The notes below the pieces were generated by a model. It saw only the letters and a list, made by a program, of their open reading frames with translations, was not told the origin of the DNA and made no database searches. The translations under genes and the position numbers were made by a program. From assembly GCF_900105595.1 (NCBI RefSeq), contig NZ_LT629784.1, forward strand, positions 1,798,001 through 1,862,000: a stretch of DNA of 64,000 nucleotides, written 5' to 3'. This DNA is from Stappia sp. ES.058 (lineage in GTDB: Bacteria; Pseudomonadota; Alphaproteobacteria; Rhizobiales; Stappiaceae). Position 1 is the stretch's first letter. Each line of letters begins with the position of its first letter. This document shows positions 47,381 through 59,277 of this stretch, piece by piece.

Positions 47381-49341
47381 CAGTGAGCGCCCCCGACGGA
47401 GAACATGGACCAGGTGATCAGCGCGGCAACGCCGATCAGCATGGCGAACGCATAGTGATAAAGGTATCCGGTCTGCAGCCGGACGACCCAGGTGGTGACG
47501 TTCTGGACGCGCGCGGCGACACCGTCCGGTCCCATTCCGTCGATGACCATTCCATCGCCCTTCTTCCAGAGCTGGCGGCCGATCCACATGGCGGGACGCA
47601 CGAAGATGACGTCATAGAGCTCGTCGAAATACCACTTGTTCAAGAGGAAGCGGTAAAGCCCGTCATGGCGCTCCGCCAACTGGCGCGGGATCTCCGGCGA
47701 GCGGATATAGAACAGCCATGCGATGGCGAACCCGCCCAGCATCATGACGAAGGGCGATGCCTTGACCCACAGCGGAACCTCATGAATGTCATGGAGGATA
47801 TGATTTTCCTCCGACACGAAGAGCGCGCCCTTCCAGAAGGCGTCGTAACTGTCGCCGATGAAAACGCCCTTGAAGATGAACCCTGCCAGCAGCGCGCCGG
47901 CTGCAAGGATCATCAGCGGCACGGTCATCACCAGCGGGCTTTCGTGAACGTGCTTCATCACGTCCACCGACGCGCGCGGCTTGCCGTGGAACGTCATGAA
48001 GGCGAGACGCCAGGAATAGAAGGACGTCAGCGCCGCCGCAGCGACCGTCAGCCAGAAGGCGTATTGCGCGAAGGCATTGTGTCCGACGAAAGCCGCCTCG
48101 ATCACCGCATCCTTGGAGAAGAACCCGGCGGTCAGCGGGAAGCCGGTCAGCGCCAGCGTGCCGATCACCATCATCCAGTAGGTCAGCGGGATATGCTTGC
48201 GCAGCCCGCCCATCTTGCGCATGTCCTGTTCGTTCGACACGGCGTGGATGACCGAGCCGGCACCCAGAAACAGGAGCGCCTTGAAGAAGGCATGCGTGAA
48301 CAGGTGGAAGATCGCGATCGAATACCCGCCAACGCCAAGCGCCACGAACATGTATCCCAACTGCGAGCAGGTCGAATAGGCGATCACGCGCTTGATATCG
48401 TTCTGGACGAGACCGACCGTGGCGGCAAAAAACGCCGTCGTCGCGCCAAACAGCGTCACCACCGTCATTGCGGTATGAGACAACTCGAAGATTGGCGAAA
48501 GGCGTGCCACCATGAACACGCCCGCGGTCACCATGGTCGCGGCGTGAATGAGGGCGGAAACCGGTGTCGGGCCTTCCATCGCATCGGGAAGCCAGGTGTG
48601 CAGCAGGAACTGTGCCGACTTGCCCATGGCACCCATGAAGAGCAGCAGACAGACGACCGTAAGCGCCGCACCCTGCGACAACTCGGCGCCCAGGAAGGTC
48701 AGGACGGTTCTTGGCTCCTCAGCCGCGAACGCCTGCGCGTTGGCGAAGATCGTGTCGTAGTCGGTCGAGTTGAACAGATAGAAGATCCCGAAGATCCCGA
48801 GAATGAACCCGAAATCGCCGACGCGGTTGACCACGAAGGCCTTCATCGCTGCGGCGTTCGCGGACGGCTTCTTGTACCAGAAGCCGATCAGCAGATAGGA
48901 GGCGAGCCCGACTCCTTCCCAGCCGAAGAACATCTGCAGCAGGTTGTCGGAGGTCACCAGCATCAGCATGGCGAAAGTGAACAGCGACAAATAGGCGAAG
49001 AAACGCGGCCGGTGCGGATCGCTGTGCATATAGCCTATGGAATAGACGTGCACGAGCGCGGAGACCGAATTGACGACCACCAGCATGACGGCCGTCAGCG
49101 TGTCGACCCGGATCGTCCAATCCACACTGAAAGTACCAGACGTCATCCAGCGCAGCAGCGTTTCACGAACCACCGGCGTCTCGCCGAAGCCGATGGAGAA
49201 AAACGCCACCCAGGACAGCAGCGCGGCAACGATCAACAGTCCGGACGTAATGTACTCGCTGGCTTTTGCACCGATCGAGCGGCCGAACAGGCCTGCGACA
49301 AGGAACCCGACGAGGGGCAGGAAGACGATAGCCTGATACAT
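47380..49341 (-). CDS. nuoL: NADH-quinone oxidoreductase subunit L
   Basis: 653 residues, the longest membrane subunit of complex [20 protein letters not shown] holds the conserved Glu, and [28 protein letters not shown] the Lys/His channel residues. The C-terminal part carries the long lateral helix and ends with an extra transmembrane anchor ([17 protein letters not shown]). It lies 7 bp after nuoK. Confidence 0.97.
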   Translation of the reverse strand: MYQAIVFLPLVGFLVAGLFGRSIGAKASEYITSGLLIVAALLSWVAFFSIGFGETPVVRETLLRWMTSGTFSVDWTIRVDTLTAVMLVVVNSVSALVHVYSIGYMHSDPHRPRFFAYLSLFTFAMLMLVTSDNLLQMFFGWEGVGLASYLLIGFWYKKPSANAAAMKAFVVNRVGDFGFILGIFGIFYLFNSTDYDTIFANAQAFAAEEPRTVLTFLGAELSQGAALTVVCLLLFMGAMGKSAQFLLHTWLPDAMEGPTPVSALIHAATMVTAGVFMVARLSPIFELSHTAMTVVTLFGATTAFFAATVGLVQNDIKRVIAYSTCSQLGYMFVALGVGGYSIAIFHLFTHAFFKALLFLGAGSVIHAVSNEQDMRKMGGLRKHIPLTYWMMVIGTLALTGFPLTAGFFSKDAVIEAAFVGHNAFAQYAFWLTVAAAALTSFYSWRLAFMTFHGKPRASVDVMKHVHESPLVMTVPLMILAAGALLAGFIFKGVFIGDSYDAFWKGALFVSEENHILHDIHEVPLWVKASPFVMMLGGFAIAWLFYIRSPEIPRQLAERHDGLYRFLLNKWYFDELYDVIFVRPAMWIGRQLWKKGDGMVIDGMGPDGVAARVQNVTTWVVRLQTGYLYHYAFAMLIGVAALITWSMFSVGGAH

Positions 49342-49348
49342 GGCGGCC

Positions 49349-49657
49349 CTACCCCTTCATCATGTTGATGTCTTCAACCGCGATGGACCCGCGGTTGCGA
49401 TAAAAGACAACGAGGATCGCAAGGCCGATAGCCGCCTCCGCAGCGGCGACGGTCAGCACCAGAAGGGCGAAGACCTGGCCGACAAGGTCACCAAGGAAGG
49501 ACGAGAAGGCCACCAGGTTGAGGTTCACCGACAGAAGCAGGAGCTCCACCGACATCAGGATGACGATGACGTTCTTCCGGTTCAGGAAGATCCCGAAGAT
49601 CCCGATCGTGAACAAGATTGCTGCGACCGCCAGATAGTGTGACAGACCGATTTCCAT
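49349..49657 (-). CDS. nuoK: NADH-quinone oxidoreductase subunit K
   Basis: 102 residues from the ATG at 49657; an ATG 12 codons earlier is not supported by a ribosome site. Three membrane helices; conserved Glu residues lie in [16 protein letters not shown] and [12 protein letters not shown] on the proton path of complex I. The stop is 7 bp before nuoL. Confidence 0.96.
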   Translation of the reverse strand: MEIGLSHYLAVAAILFTIGIFGIFLNRKNVIVILMSVELLLLSVNLNLVAFSSFLGDLVGQVFALLVLTVAAAEAAIGLAILVVFYRNRGSIAVEDINMMKG

Positions 49658-49745
49658 GGGCGCCTCGCGATGCTCCCCGATTAAGACTTGCAAGCAGGCA
49701 CGCGCAGCGGATGCGGCGCGGCCGGAATGTATGAGACGGGGATCT

Positions 49746-50360
49746 TCAGATCCCCTTGCCGGTTTCGACCTTTCGCACCTCGATGGCCGCGTCGCGGGTT
49801 CGTCCCACCTGCGTCGAGATATCCTGCCGCTTCACCCCCTCCTTGTGACGAAGTGTCAGGACGATGGCCCCGATCATCGCAACCAGAAGCACCAGCCCGG
49901 CCGTCTGGAAGTAGAGAATGTAGCGGGTATAGATCAGTTGCCCGAGCGCGGAGATATTGGCGCCGTCCTGCGGCGTCGGAGCCGGCGCCGAGGTGTTTGC
50001 GATCACCTCCGGCGATATCACCCAGACCCCGAGCACGAGCAGCAGCTCGACGAGAAGGATCATGCCGATCAGCCCGCCAACCGGCATGTACTGCAGGAAC
50101 CCCTGGCGCATCTCGACGAAATCGACATCGAGCATCATCACCACGAAGAGAAACAGCACCATCACCGCGCCGACGTAGACCACGACCAGCAGCATCGCCA
50201 GGAACTCTGCCCCCAGAAGGATGAAGAGCCCGGCGGCGTTGAAGAATGCCAGAATCAGGAACAGCACCGAATGCACGGGATTGCGCGATGCAATGACCAT
50301 GAAGGCGGACGCCACGGCGACCGTGGCGAAGAGATAGAAGAAGATGGCTTGCAGAACCAT
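49746..50360 (-). CDS. nuoJ: NADH-quinone oxidoreductase subunit J
   Basis: 204 residues from the ATG at 50360; an ATG 8 codons upstream lacks a ribosome site. Five membrane helices: [19 protein letters not shown], then [26 protein letters not shown] with [19 protein letters not shown], the helix-3 region whose pi-bulge and Tyr/Gly are important for coupling in complex I. Confidence 0.95.
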   Translation of the reverse strand: MVLQAIFFYLFATVAVASAFMVIASRNPVHSVLFLILAFFNAAGLFILLGAEFLAMLLVVVYVGAVMVLFLFVVMMLDVDFVEMRQGFLQYMPVGGLIGMILLVELLLVLGVWVISPEVIANTSAPAPTPQDGANISALGQLIYTRYILYFQTAGLVLLVAMIGAIVLTLRHKEGVKRQDISTQVGRTRDAAIEVRKVETGKGI

Positions 50361-50458
50361 GTCGCGGTGTGCCCCCGTCACCATGTTGAGTGGGCTTGTT
50401 CCCGAACAAGACGGCCTCGTCTTAGACCAGCCGCTGCCCGGCGTCCACTCCCCGCGCC

Positions 50459-50947
50459 TTACCGATAAGGCGCATCCATGGCGATGTTGTTTGCGATTTC
50501 CCGCTCCCAGCGATCGCCGTTCGCGAGAAGTTTATCCTTGTCGTAGTAGAGCTCTTCGCGGGTTTCCGTGGCGAACTCGAAATTCGGACCCTCGACGATG
50601 GCATCGACCGGGCACGCTTCCTGGCAGAAGCCACAATAAATACACTTCACCATGTCGATGTCGTAACGGGTCGTGCGACGCGTTCCGTCGTTGCGGCGCG
50701 GGCCGGCCTCGATGGTGATGGCCTGCGCCGGGCAGATCGCTTCGCACAGCTTGCATGCGATACACCGCTCCTCGCCATTGGGATAGCGACGCAACGCATG
50801 CTCACCGCGAAAACGCGGACTGACCGGTCCCTTCTCGAAGGGATAGTTGATCGTCGGCTTCGGCTTGAAGAAGTAGCGCATCGCCAGGAAGAAGGCGGAC
50901 ACGAACTCCTTGAGCAAGAGCGACTTGGCAGCCTGTTGCAGTGCCAT
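50459..50947 (-). CDS. nuoI: NADH-quinone oxidoreductase subunit I (two 4Fe-4S clusters)
   Basis: 162 residues. Two ferredoxin motifs C-x2-C-x2-C-x3-CP are at Cys 62/65/68/72 ([13 protein letters not shown]) and 102/105/108/112 ([13 protein letters not shown]). They bind clusters N6a and N6b that pass electrons to NuoB. An amphipathic N-terminal helix binds the membrane arm. Confidence 0.97.
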   Translation of the reverse strand: MALQQAAKSLLLKEFVSAFFLAMRYFFKPKPTINYPFEKGPVSPRFRGEHALRRYPNGEERCIACKLCEAICPAQAITIEAGPRRNDGTRRTTRYDIDMVKCIYCGFCQEACPVDAIVEGPNFEFATETREELYYDKDKLLANGDRWEREIANNIAMDAPYR

Positions 50948-51051
50948 GGCGTCGAGCCTCGTTTCTCGTTTCCTGTCGGGCGGTTTGCGGGAACACCCCG
51001 CTGCCCGTGTTCATATCACGTCCCGCCAGTGTCGGGCGGGATCCCCTTGCA

Positions 51052-51288
51052 CTAACCGGCCAGCGCCCGGCCTGCAAGGTAGCCGATCAGCGGGAATGCG
51101 ATCAGGCCACACCCAAGGACCAGGTAGCGGATCTGGTCCATGTAGCGATCGAGAAACCCGGGCTCCCCGATCCTCTGGTTCTGGCGTTCCGCGGCTCCCT
51201 TGAGAACGCCGATGACGATCTTGTAGTCGATCCAGCCGATGTAGAGCCCGATCGCCGCACCGATCAGACCCGCGAGAGAGAACGACAT
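51052..51288 (-). CDS. Small two-helix membrane protein inside the nuo operon, unknown
   Basis: 78 residues, ATG at 51288 with AAAGAGGA upstream, 19 bp after nuoH and about 100 bp before nuoI. One hydrophobic helix at the N-terminus (FSLAGLIGAAIGLYIGW) and one at the C-terminus (YLVLGCGLIAFPLIGYLAGRAL) flank a charged loop (GAAERQNQRIGEPGFLDRYMDQ). It is not one of the 14 core subunits. The location and ribosome site argue for a real gene; a role as accessory subunit or assembly factor of complex I is inference. No family recognised. Confidence 0.8.
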   Translation of the reverse strand: MSFSLAGLIGAAIGLYIGWIDYKIVIGVLKGAAERQNQRIGEPGFLDRYMDQIRYLVLGCGLIAFPLIGYLAGRALAG

Positions 51289-51307
51289 TCAAAATCCTCT
51301 TTGCCCG

Positions 51308-52369
51308 TCATGCTGCTGTGGGCGCCCAGCCCATCGCCATCAAAACCGCTGCAACCACGAAAACCATCACCAGCGAGAGCGGAAGAAACACCTTCCAGCC
51401 AAGACGCATAAGCTGGTCATAGCGGTAACGCGGGACCATCGCCTTGACCATGGCAAACATGAAGAACACCAGCAGCGACTTCAGCAGGAACCAGATCACC
51501 CCGGGAACCCAAGTGAATGGCGGGATATCCAGCGGCGGCAGCCAACCACCCAGGAACAGGATGCTCGTCAGCGAACACATCAAGGCGATGGCGACGTACT
51601 CGCCCAGCATGAACATCATGTAGGGCGTCGAGCCGTATTCGACCATGAACCCGGCAACGAGCTCCGATTCCGCTTCGGCGAGATCGAACGGGGGACGATT
51701 CGTCTCCGCAAGCGCGGAGATGAAGAACACCACGAACATCGGAAACAGCGGCAGCCAGTACCAGTTCAGGAACGACAGCCACGGCACACCGAGCGCGGTC
51801 GCAAGTCCCGTTTCCTGCGACAGAACGATCTGCGACAGATTGAGCGATCCCGCGCACATCAGCACTGTGACGATCACGAAGCCGATGGAGACTTCGTATG
51901 AGACCATCTGCGCTGCGGAACGAAGCGCCGACAGGAACGGATATTTGGAGTTCGATGCCCAACCGCCGATGATGATGCCGTAAACGCTCAGCGATGAAAT
52001 CGCGAAGATGAAAAGAATGCCGACATTGATATCGGCGATCACCCACCCTTCAGCGACCGGCACAACCGCCCAGGCGGCAAGCGCAAGCGTAACCGTGACC
52101 AGTGGCGCAAGCAGGAACAGACCCTTGTTGGCGCCAGCCGGAATGACCGGCTCCTTAAGCACGAACTTGAGAAGATCGGCAAAGGACTGCAACAGCCCCC
52201 AGGGGCCGACCACGTTCGGACCCCGGCGGATCTGCACCGCCGCCCAGACCTTGCGATCCGCGTACAGGATATACGCAACGATGACCAGCAAGACGACGAG
52301 CAGCAACACGCTCTGCGCCAGCATGATAATCAACGGGAAAAGGTAATCCGCCCAGAAGTCCGCCATCAT
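51308..52369 (-). CDS. nuoH: NADH-quinone oxidoreductase subunit H
   Basis: 353 residues; two adjacent ATG codons (52369 and 52366), either could start. Eight membrane helices and the quinone-site loops: [57 protein letters not shown] with the conserved Glu/Asp row. It links the quinone cavity to the proton channels. Confidence 0.96.
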   Translation of the reverse strand: MMADFWADYLFPLIIMLAQSVLLLVVLLVIVAYILYADRKVWAAVQIRRGPNVVGPWGLLQSFADLLKFVLKEPVIPAGANKGLFLLAPLVTVTLALAAWAVVPVAEGWVIADINVGILFIFAISSLSVYGIIIGGWASNSKYPFLSALRSAAQMVSYEVSIGFVIVTVLMCAGSLNLSQIVLSQETGLATALGVPWLSFLNWYWLPLFPMFVVFFISALAETNRPPFDLAEAESELVAGFMVEYGSTPYMMFMLGEYVAIALMCSLTSILFLGGWLPPLDIPPFTWVPGVIWFLLKSLLVFFMFAMVKAMVPRYRYDQLMRLGWKVFLPLSLVMVFVVAAVLMAMGWAPTAA

Positions 52370-52378
52370 AGCCCCCGT

Positions 52379-54445
52379 TTACTCCGCGGCCTCTGCCGCA
52401 CGCGCCCTGGCGAGAGCCGAACATTCGGCCATCGTCGCCGACGCACGCGCGATCGGATTGGTCATGTAAAAGTCGCTCACCGCGCTGTGGAACGCGGCCG
52501 TTTCCGGTTTTCCGCCGAGCTTTGCCAATGCGTCGACGCCCGCCCCATCGCCACCCGCGATGCCGTCAATTTCCGCCATATGCGGATAGCTCTCGTAAAG
52601 CGCCGCCCGCAGCTCGCCAAGCGAGTCATAGGGCAGTTGCGCGCCAAGCTGCGCGGACAATGCGCGCAGGATCGCCCAGTCCTCGCGAGCCTCGCCCGGC
52701 GGGAAGCCGGCGCGCACGCCGAGTTGAACGCGTCCCTCGGTATTCACATAGGTGCCCGATTTTTCGGTGTAGGTGGCTCCCGGCAGGATCACGTCGGCGC
52801 GATGCGCTCCGCGATCGCCGTGCGTTCCCTGATAGACGACAAACGCTCCGTCGGGCACGTCGACCTCGTCGACGCCAAGCAGGAAGGCAACGTCCAGCGC
52901 GCCCGGCTCGAGCATTGCGCCGGTCGACAGGCCGTCCTCGCCCGGTACGAACCCGACATCGAGCGCCCCGACCTGGGCCGCTTCCGTGTGCAGGATGTTG
53001 AACCCGTTCCAGTCGTCCCGGATCACGCCGACCGACTTCGCGACCTGTGCGGCAAGCGAAAGAACCGCGGCCCCATCCGGACGATTGAGCGCGCCCTGCC
53101 CAACGACGATCATGGGACGCTCGGCCTTCGCAAAGCCCTTTTTGAGCATCTCCGAAAGGGTGTCGGGACCGGCTCCGAGATAGTCGTAGGGATAGGTGAG
53201 ATCCGGAGCCTCGCCGATCACGCCGATACGCACACCGCCTTGCGCATAGCGCTTGCGGATCCGCGCATTCAGTACCGGCGCCTCGAGACGCGGATTGGTT
53301 CCGATCAACAGGATCGCATCCGCGTCCTCGATCCCGGAGATCGTGGAGTTGAAGATGTAACTGTCGCGCCCGTGCGCGGGATCGAGCGGCGAACCGGGAT
53401 AACGACAGTCAATATTTGTTGCACCGAGCGAGCCCATCAGGCCCTTGAGCGCAAACATCTCCTCGACGCTGGCGAACTGCCCGGCGAGCGCACCGATACG
53501 CTCCGGCTTGGCGGCCTTCACCTTCTCAGCGATTACCGCGAAAGCCTCGCCCCAGGACACCGGCTTCAGCTTGCCGTCGACGCGGGCGTAGGGCCGGTCG
53601 AGACGCTGCGTGCGCAGTCCGTCCCAGATGTAGCGCGTCTTGTCGGAGATCCACTCCTCGTTGACTGCCTCGTTGAGACGGGGCAGCACACGCATGACCT
53701 CGCGACCGCGCGTATCCACCCGAATGGCCGATCCGACGGCGTCCATCACGTCGATGGTTTCCGTCTTCTTCAGTTCCCAGGGACGCGCCTGAAAGGCATA
53801 GGGCTTGTGCGTCAGCGCCCCGACCGGACAAAGGTCGACCACGTTGCCCTGCATTTCCGACGACAGCGCGCTCTCGAGATACGAGGTGATTTCCGCGTCC
53901 TCGCCACGCCCGATCAGCCCCAGGTCCGACACGCCGCAAACCTCGGTCGTGAATCGGACGCAGCGCGTGCAGTGGATGCAGCGCGTCATGATCGTCTTGA
54001 CGAGCGGACCGATGTACTTGTCCTCGACCGCGCGCTTGTTCTCCGTATAGCGCGACCCGTCCATGCCATAGGCCATGGCCTGGTCCTGCAGATCGCACTC
54101 GCCGCCCTGATCGCAGATCGGGCAATCCAGCGGATGGTTGATCAGCAGAAACTCCATCACGCCTTCGCGCGCCTTCTTCACCATCGGGGTCTTGGTGAAG
54201 ACCTCCGGCGGTTCGCCGTTCGGACCCGGACGCAGGTCACGCACATTCATCGCGCAGGACGCCGCGGGCTTGGGCGGGCCGCCCTTCACCTCGACAAGGC
54301 ACATGCGGCAGTTGCCGGCAATCGACAGCCGGTCGTGAAAGCAGAAGCGCGGCACCTCGGCACCGGCGGCCTCGCAGGCCTGCAGCAGCGTGTAGTCCTG
54401 CGGAACCTCGACTTCCTTGCCGTCGACAAAGATAACCTTGTTCAT
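52379..54445 (-). CDS. nuoG: NADH-quinone oxidoreductase subunit G
   Basis: 688 residues. N-terminal 2Fe-2S domain ([19 protein letters not shown]), His/Cys 4Fe-4S motif ([17 protein letters not shown]) and a second 4Fe-4S pair ([20 protein letters not shown]), then a molybdopterin-oxidoreductase-like domain without cofactor that extends to the C-terminus. It relays electrons from NuoF/E to NuoI. Confidence 0.96.
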   Translation of the reverse strand: MNKVIFVDGKEVEVPQDYTLLQACEAAGAEVPRFCFHDRLSIAGNCRMCLVEVKGGPPKPAASCAMNVRDLRPGPNGEPPEVFTKTPMVKKAREGVMEFLLINHPLDCPICDQGGECDLQDQAMAYGMDGSRYTENKRAVEDKYIGPLVKTIMTRCIHCTRCVRFTTEVCGVSDLGLIGRGEDAEITSYLESALSSEMQGNVVDLCPVGALTHKPYAFQARPWELKKTETIDVMDAVGSAIRVDTRGREVMRVLPRLNEAVNEEWISDKTRYIWDGLRTQRLDRPYARVDGKLKPVSWGEAFAVIAEKVKAAKPERIGALAGQFASVEEMFALKGLMGSLGATNIDCRYPGSPLDPAHGRDSYIFNSTISGIEDADAILLIGTNPRLEAPVLNARIRKRYAQGGVRIGVIGEAPDLTYPYDYLGAGPDTLSEMLKKGFAKAERPMIVVGQGALNRPDGAAVLSLAAQVAKSVGVIRDDWNGFNILHTEAAQVGALDVGFVPGEDGLSTGAMLEPGALDVAFLLGVDEVDVPDGAFVVYQGTHGDRGAHRADVILPGATYTEKSGTYVNTEGRVQLGVRAGFPPGEAREDWAILRALSAQLGAQLPYDSLGELRAALYESYPHMAEIDGIAGGDGAGVDALAKLGGKPETAAFHSAVSDFYMTNPIARASATMAECSALARARAAEAAE

Positions 54446-54528
54446 CGGGTGCAGCCCTCGCGGCTGACGTGCGGCGCAAGAGCAGCGCCTGGACGTCGTG
54501 TCATTTCGGTTGCGGCGTCGCGCATGTC

Positions 54529-55833
54529 TTACTCCGCCGCTGCCATTGCGGGCGACGGAGACCGCCGCTTCGCCGTGAACTCGTCGATCCGGGCCTCGAT
54601 CACCGGGCGGAAGTTCTTGATCAGACCCTGGATCGGCCAGGCCGCCGCATCGCCAAGCGCACAGATCGTGTGGCCCTCGACCTGCTTGGTGACCTGGAAG
54701 AGCATGTCGATCTCTTCCTTCGAGGCGTTACCTTCCACCATGCGTTCCATGACGCGCCACATCCAGCCCGTGCCTTCGCGGCATGGCGTGCACTGGCCGC
54801 AGCTTTCGTGCTTGTAGAAATACGACAGCCGGGCGATCGCCTTGATGATGTCGGTGGAGCGGTCCATCACGATGACGGCGGCTGTACCGAGCCCCGAGCC
54901 AAGCCCCTTCAGGCTGTCGAAATCCATGCCGCAGTCGACGATGTTTTCCGCCGTCACGCAAGGAACGGAGGACCCGCCGGGAATCACTGCCAGAAGGTTG
55001 TCCCATCCGCCGCGGATGCCGCCGCAATGACGGTCGATCAACTCGCGGAAGGGAATACCCATTTCCTCTTCGACCGTGCAGGGCTTGTTCACATGGCCCG
55101 AAATGCAGAAGAGCTTCGTGCCGGTGTTTCCCGGCTTGCCCAGACTGGCAAACCATGTACCGCCGCGACGCAGAATGGTCGGCGCGACCGCGATGGATTC
55201 CACATTGTTCACCGTCGAAGGGCAGCCATAGAGACCGACATTGGCCGGGAACGGCGGCTTCAGGCGCGGCTGACCCTTTTTGCCCTCGAGGCTTTCCAGA
55301 AGTGCGGTTTCCTCGCCGCAAATATAGGCGCCGGCACCGTGGTGAACGTAGATGTCGAAATCGTAGCCGTTCTTGTTGTTCTTGCCGATCAGCCCCGCCT
55401 CATAGGCCTGGTCGATCGCCGCCTGCAGGCGCTCGCGCTCACGGATGAATTCGCCGCGTACGTAGATGTAGGCGGCAATGGCCCCCATCGCGTAGCCGGC
55501 AACCAGGCAGCCCTCGACCAGCGTGTGCGGGTCGTGGCGCATGATCTCCCGGTCCTTGCAGGTGCCAGGCTCCGACTCGTCCGCATTGACCACCAGATAG
55601 GCCGGACGCCCGTCGGATTCCTTCGGCATGAACGACCATTTCAGCCCCGTGGGGAAGCCGGCCCCGCCGCGCCCGCGCAGGCCGGAGGTCTTGACCTCCT
55701 CGATGATCCAGTCCCGGCCCTTTTCCAGGAGCGCCTTGGTGCCGTCCCAATGGCCGCGCTGACGCGCGCCATCGAGGCCCCAGTCGTGCAGGCCGTAGAT
55801 GTTGGTGAAGATCCGGTCCTGATCAGACAGCAT
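54529..55833 (-). CDS. nuoF: NADH-quinone oxidoreductase subunit F
   Basis: 434 residues. It oxidises NADH with FMN and holds cluster N3. NADH/FMN loops: [19 protein letters not shown] and [34 protein letters not shown]; the 4Fe-4S motif is [15 protein letters not shown] plus a later Cys in [12 protein letters not shown]. It lies 15 bp after nuoE. Confidence 0.97.
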   Translation of the reverse strand: MLSDQDRIFTNIYGLHDWGLDGARQRGHWDGTKALLEKGRDWIIEEVKTSGLRGRGGAGFPTGLKWSFMPKESDGRPAYLVVNADESEPGTCKDREIMRHDPHTLVEGCLVAGYAMGAIAAYIYVRGEFIRERERLQAAIDQAYEAGLIGKNNKNGYDFDIYVHHGAGAYICGEETALLESLEGKKGQPRLKPPFPANVGLYGCPSTVNNVESIAVAPTILRRGGTWFASLGKPGNTGTKLFCISGHVNKPCTVEEEMGIPFRELIDRHCGGIRGGWDNLLAVIPGGSSVPCVTAENIVDCGMDFDSLKGLGSGLGTAAVIVMDRSTDIIKAIARLSYFYKHESCGQCTPCREGTGWMWRVMERMVEGNASKEEIDMLFQVTKQVEGHTICALGDAAAWPIQGLIKNFRPVIEARIDEFTAKRRSPSPAMAAAE

Positions 55834-55848
55834 CCCGCTCTCCTGTCC

Positions 55849-57009
55849 TTAGCTCTGGCTGGAGGGCACATCGCCCTTTTCGACACGCGAGGAGAATTCG
55901 GTTTCCCCGCCATCCGCCAACTGTTTTGCCTGTCCGATCCAGTCTTCGCGATCGATCCGGCCCTTGAACTTGAGCCGCGTGTCGACCCAGGCCTTGTTGG
56001 CCTCGTCCCAACCGGCAATCTGGTCGAAGTGATAGACGCCGAGATCGTTGAGGGTCCCCTCGATCTTCGGACCCACGCCCTTGATCTTCTTGAGATCATC
56101 GGCCTTGCCGCCGCGCGCGCCCTTCAGGAGCTCAGGCTCGCTCTCCGGCACGCCCTCCCCGGCAAGATCAAGACTCGACTGCACCGAGCCCGGCGCACCG
56201 GCCGCAGCGGTTTCCGCTGTCTCCGCCTTCACAGCCTTTGCCTTTGGCGCCGGCTTCGGCGCGGCTTTCTTGGTGCTCTGGGTGGCGCCCGGCATACCGT
56301 TGAAATCACTTCCGCCAGAATTGATCGCATCGCCCGCGAAGGCATGCGAGGCAGCTTCCGCACCGGCAACCAAATGCGCGACCGGATCACCGCCGACGGT
56401 GGTATCCTTGATATCTGTCAGCGTCGTCGCACCATCCGCCGGCATGGCGAAGCGGCGGTCCGACTGGGGACCCGGCGTCACGTCGCGTCCCGCCGCGATG
56501 TCCCCGATCAGGGCTTCCAGGCTTTCCGGAGTCAGATCCTCGTAGGTGTCCTTGAAGATCTGCACCATCGGCGCGTTCACGCAGGCCCCCAGGCACTCGA
56601 CCTCTTCCCAGGAAAAGTCACCATCCTCGGACAGCTCGTGCGCATGCGCCGCAATCCGGCTCTTGCAGACCTTTACGAGGTCCTCCGCGCCACGCAGCTG
56701 GCAGGGCGTCGTTCCGCAGACTTGAATGTGTGCCTTCTTGCCGACCGGTGCGAGCTGAAACATCGTATAGAAGGTCGCGACTTCCAGAACGCGAATATGC
56801 GGCATCGACAGCATGTCCGCCACGCAGCGAATTGCGGGCTCCGGCAGCCAGCCGTCATGCTGTTCCTGCGCGCGCCACAAGAGCGGGATCACGGCGGACG
56901 CCTGACGTCCCTCCGGATAGCGCGAAATGACCTTCTGGGCCCAATCGAGATTGGCCTTCGTAAAGGCGAAACTCTCGGGCTGCTCAGGGTGAAGGCGACG
57001 AACGGACAT
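55849..57009 (-). CDS. nuoE: NADH-quinone oxidoreductase subunit E with long C-terminal extension
   Basis: 386 residues, far longer than the 160-240 of many NuoE proteins. The thioredoxin-like 2Fe-2S core fills about residues 15-175 with Cys 98, 103, 139 and 143. Then comes an Ala/Pro/Lys-rich linker (about 200-290) and a small domain with [21 protein letters not shown], a helix-hairpin-helix-like fold, followed by [16 protein letters not shown]. Similar extensions occur in other Alphaproteobacteria. The ATG overlaps the nuoD stop by one base (TAATG). Confidence 0.95.
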   Translation of the reverse strand: MSVRRLHPEQPESFAFTKANLDWAQKVISRYPEGRQASAVIPLLWRAQEQHDGWLPEPAIRCVADMLSMPHIRVLEVATFYTMFQLAPVGKKAHIQVCGTTPCQLRGAEDLVKVCKSRIAAHAHELSEDGDFSWEEVECLGACVNAPMVQIFKDTYEDLTPESLEALIGDIAAGRDVTPGPQSDRRFAMPADGATTLTDIKDTTVGGDPVAHLVAGAEAASHAFAGDAINSGGSDFNGMPGATQSTKKAAPKPAPKAKAVKAETAETAAAGAPGSVQSSLDLAGEGVPESEPELLKGARGGKADDLKKIKGVGPKIEGTLNDLGVYHFDQIAGWDEANKAWVDTRLKFKGRIDREDWIGQAKQLADGGETEFSSRVEKGDVPSSQS

Positions 57010-58193
57010 TACCGGTCCACCTCTCCGAACACGATATCAAGGGATCCGAGGATGGCCGACACATCGGCCAGCATATGCCCCCGGCACAGGAAATCCATCG
57101 CCTGCAGATGCGCAAAACCCGGCGCCTTTATCTTGCAGCGATAGGGCTTGTTGCTTCCGTCGGCGACCAGATAGACGCCGAACTCGCCCTTGGGCGCCTC
57201 GACGGCGGCATACACCTCACCTTCGGGCACGCGATAACCTTCGGTGTAGAGCTTGAAGTGATGGATCAGTGCTTCCATCGACCTCTTCATCTCACCGCGT
57301 GTGGGCGGAACAATCTTGCCATCGATGGCGGAGATCGGGCCTTGTTCTACGGTCAGTTTTTCCAGGCACTGCTTCATCAGGCGCACGGATTGGCGCATCT
57401 CTTCCATGCGGATCAGGTAGCGGTCGTAGCAATCGCCGTTCTTGCCGACGGGAATGTCGAAATCAAGCTCCGAATAGCACTCGTAGGGCTGCGATTTGCG
57501 CAAGTCCCAGGCGGCGCCCGAGCCGCGTACCATCACGCCGGAAAACCCGCGCGCCCAGGCGTCTTCCAGCGACACGACGGCGATGTCGACGTTGCGCTGC
57601 TTGAAGATGCGGTTGTCCGTCAACAGCCCTTCGATGTCGTCGAGGGTCTTCAGAAAGGGATCGCAGAAATCCCAGATATCGTCGAGAAGGGCCCCTGGCA
57701 GGTCCTGATGGACCCCGCCCGGACGCACGAAGGCCGCGTGCATGCGCGCGCCGCAGGCGCGTTCGTAAAACACCATCAGCTCTTCGCGCGGCTCGAACCC
57801 CCACAGCGGCGGCGTCAGCGCGCCGACGTCGAGCGCCTGCGTCGTCACGTTCAAAAGGTGAGACAGGATCCGGCCGATTTCCGAAAAAAGCACGCGGATC
57901 AACTGACCACGCTTCGGCACATCGACCTCGAGCAACCGCTCCACGGCGAGCGCGAAAGCATGCTCTTGATTCATCGGCGCTACATAGTCGAGGCGATCGA
58001 AATACGGGACGGCCTGCAGATAGGTCTTGTGCTCGATCAGCTTTTCGGTGCCGCGATGCAGCAGGCCGATATGCGGATCGACACGCGTGACCACCTCGCC
58101 GTCCAGTTCGAGCACCAGACGCAAAACGCCATGCGCCGCCGGATGTTGCGGGCCGAAGTTAATGTTAAAATTCCGGACCTGAGCCTCAGCCAT
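57009..58193 (-). CDS. nuoD: NADH-quinone oxidoreductase subunit D
   Basis: 394 residues from the ATG at 58193; the longer frame to 58238 runs into the GFA gene. NuoD forms the quinone-binding cavity with Nuo[23 protein letters not shown] and the [12 protein letters not shown] segment carry the conserved His; the C-terminus ends with [11 protein letters not shown]. The start overlaps the end of the GFA-domain gene by 8 bp. Confidence 0.97.
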   Translation of the reverse strand: MAEAQVRNFNINFGPQHPAAHGVLRLVLELDGEVVTRVDPHIGLLHRGTEKLIEHKTYLQAVPYFDRLDYVAPMNQEHAFALAVERLLEVDVPKRGQLIRVLFSEIGRILSHLLNVTTQALDVGALTPPLWGFEPREELMVFYERACGARMHAAFVRPGGVHQDLPGALLDDIWDFCDPFLKTLDDIEGLLTDNRIFKQRNVDIAVVSLEDAWARGFSGVMVRGSGAAWDLRKSQPYECYSELDFDIPVGKNGDCYDRYLIRMEEMRQSVRLMKQCLEKLTVEQGPISAIDGKIVPPTRGEMKRSMEALIHHFKLYTEGYRVPEGEVYAAVEAPKGEFGVYLVADGSNKPYRCKIKAPGFAHLQAMDFLCRGHMLADVSAILGSLDIVFGEVDR

Positions 58194-58620
58194 GTTGAGG
58201 ATCCTGATTGGGCGCGAAGAGAGCGAACACCTCGGCACCTGTCATTTTCTGAGTCGAATCGGCGAACGAATAGCTGTCCGGCTTTTCGTCGATGAAGATC
58301 TCGGAAGTGAACGCGAAGACCCTCGGATCGTCGAACGCCTGTGCGGACACGCTGCTGTGCGATCCGTCACGCATCCGCCAAATCAGTGAGGACCCACATT
58401 TCTTGCAGAACACCCTCTCCCCGTATCCGGACGAAGAGTACACACCAACCGCTGCGGGGTCTTCGATCTCGACGCCGCGGCATCCGACCGCCATGAAGAC
58501 ACCTCCGCTCCATCGCCGACAGATCGAACAGTGGCACGCGCCCATCTCGCCGGCGTTTGGCACCGCGGAAAACCGAACGGCACCACACAGACAGCCGCCC
58601 TGAAGCCTCTCGTCAGCCAT
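58186..58620 (-). CDS. GFA/CENP-V domain zinc protein embedded in the nuo operon
   Basis: 144 residues from the ATG at 58620 with AGGGGCGAG upstream. The GFA (Mss4-like) fold is shown by its zinc Cys: Cys10/12 ([10 protein letters not shown]), Cys29/31/34 ([12 protein letters not shown]) and Cys72/75 ([10 protein letters not shown]). Family members include Gfa, once thought to speed glutathione-formaldehyde adduct formation, and many of unknown role. It starts 12 bp past nuoC and overlaps nuoD by 8 bp, so it must be co-translated with complex I. Why it is here is not known. Confidence 0.88.
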   Translation of the reverse strand: MADERLQGGCLCGAVRFSAVPNAGEMGACHCSICRRWSGGVFMAVGCRGVEIEDPAAVGVYSSSGYGERVFCKKCGSSLIWRMRDGSHSSVSAQAFDDPRVFAFTSEIFIDEKPDSYSFADSTQKMTGAEVFALFAPNQDPQHG

Positions 58621-58631
58621 ACACTCGCCCC

Positions 58632-59231
58632 TCAACTCGCTTTCTCGTCACCCGGCAGCACATAGTCCGTGCCTTCCCATGGCGACATGAAATCGAAATC
58701 GCGGAATTCCTGATTGAGTCGCACCGCCTCATAGACCACCCGCTTTTTTTCGTCGTCGTAGCGAACCTCGACATAGCCGGTCAGCGGGAAATCCTTGCGC
58801 AGGGGATAGCCGTCGAACCCGTAGTCCGTCAGGATGCGGCGCAGATCCGGATGGCCCGAGAACAACACGCCATACATGTCGTAGATCTCGCGCTCAAACC
58901 ACTCCGCGCCGGGAAAAACGTCGACGATGGAGGGAACCGGAGTTTCATCGTCGGCCTTGAGCTTCACGCGTATGCGCAGGTTCTGTTTCGGCGAGAGAAA
59001 GTGGTAAACCACATCGAACCGCTTGTCCCGGCTCGGAAAATCGACGCCACAGATATCCGTCAGATTGACGAAGAGACAGCTCGTGTCATCGCGCAGGAAA
59101 CGCAACGCCTGGACGATTTCCGAGGCGCGCACCTCAAGTGTCAACTCGCCGAAGGCAACAGTCACGCTGTCGACCGTATCTCCGAGCGCCGCCTGAATGT
59201 GTTCGCCAAGTTCAGCGAGCGTTTCGTCCAT
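58632..59231 (-). CDS. nuoC: NADH-quinone oxidoreductase subunit C
   Basis: 199 residues, separate from nuoD (not the fused NuoCD of enterobacteria). The 30-kDa subunit signature is [27 protein letters not shown] with [10 protein letters not shown]. It is part of the peripheral arm. It follows nuoB by 46 bp. Confidence 0.97.
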   Translation of the reverse strand: MDETLAELGEHIQAALGDTVDSVTVAFGELTLEVRASEIVQALRFLRDDTSCLFVNLTDICGVDFPSRDKRFDVVYHFLSPKQNLRIRVKLKADDETPVPSIVDVFPGAEWFEREIYDMYGVLFSGHPDLRRILTDYGFDGYPLRKDFPLTGYVEVRYDDEKKRVVYEAVRLNQEFRDFDFMSPWEGTDYVLPGDEKAS

Positions 59232-59277
59232 GTCCCTGATCCGTCTACCGCAATGAGGTATTGGGCCGACCCGGCGG

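Noticed and set aside
47383..49368. 661-codon plus-strand frame opposite nuoL
   Set aside because: Antisense to nuoL, rich in Arg/His/Gln, with no recognisable domain.
52487..57144. Very long plus-strand frames (776 and 891 codons) across nuoG, nuoF and nuoE
   Set aside because: They are antisense to clear complex I genes and come from high GC content; no domain or ribosome site supports them.
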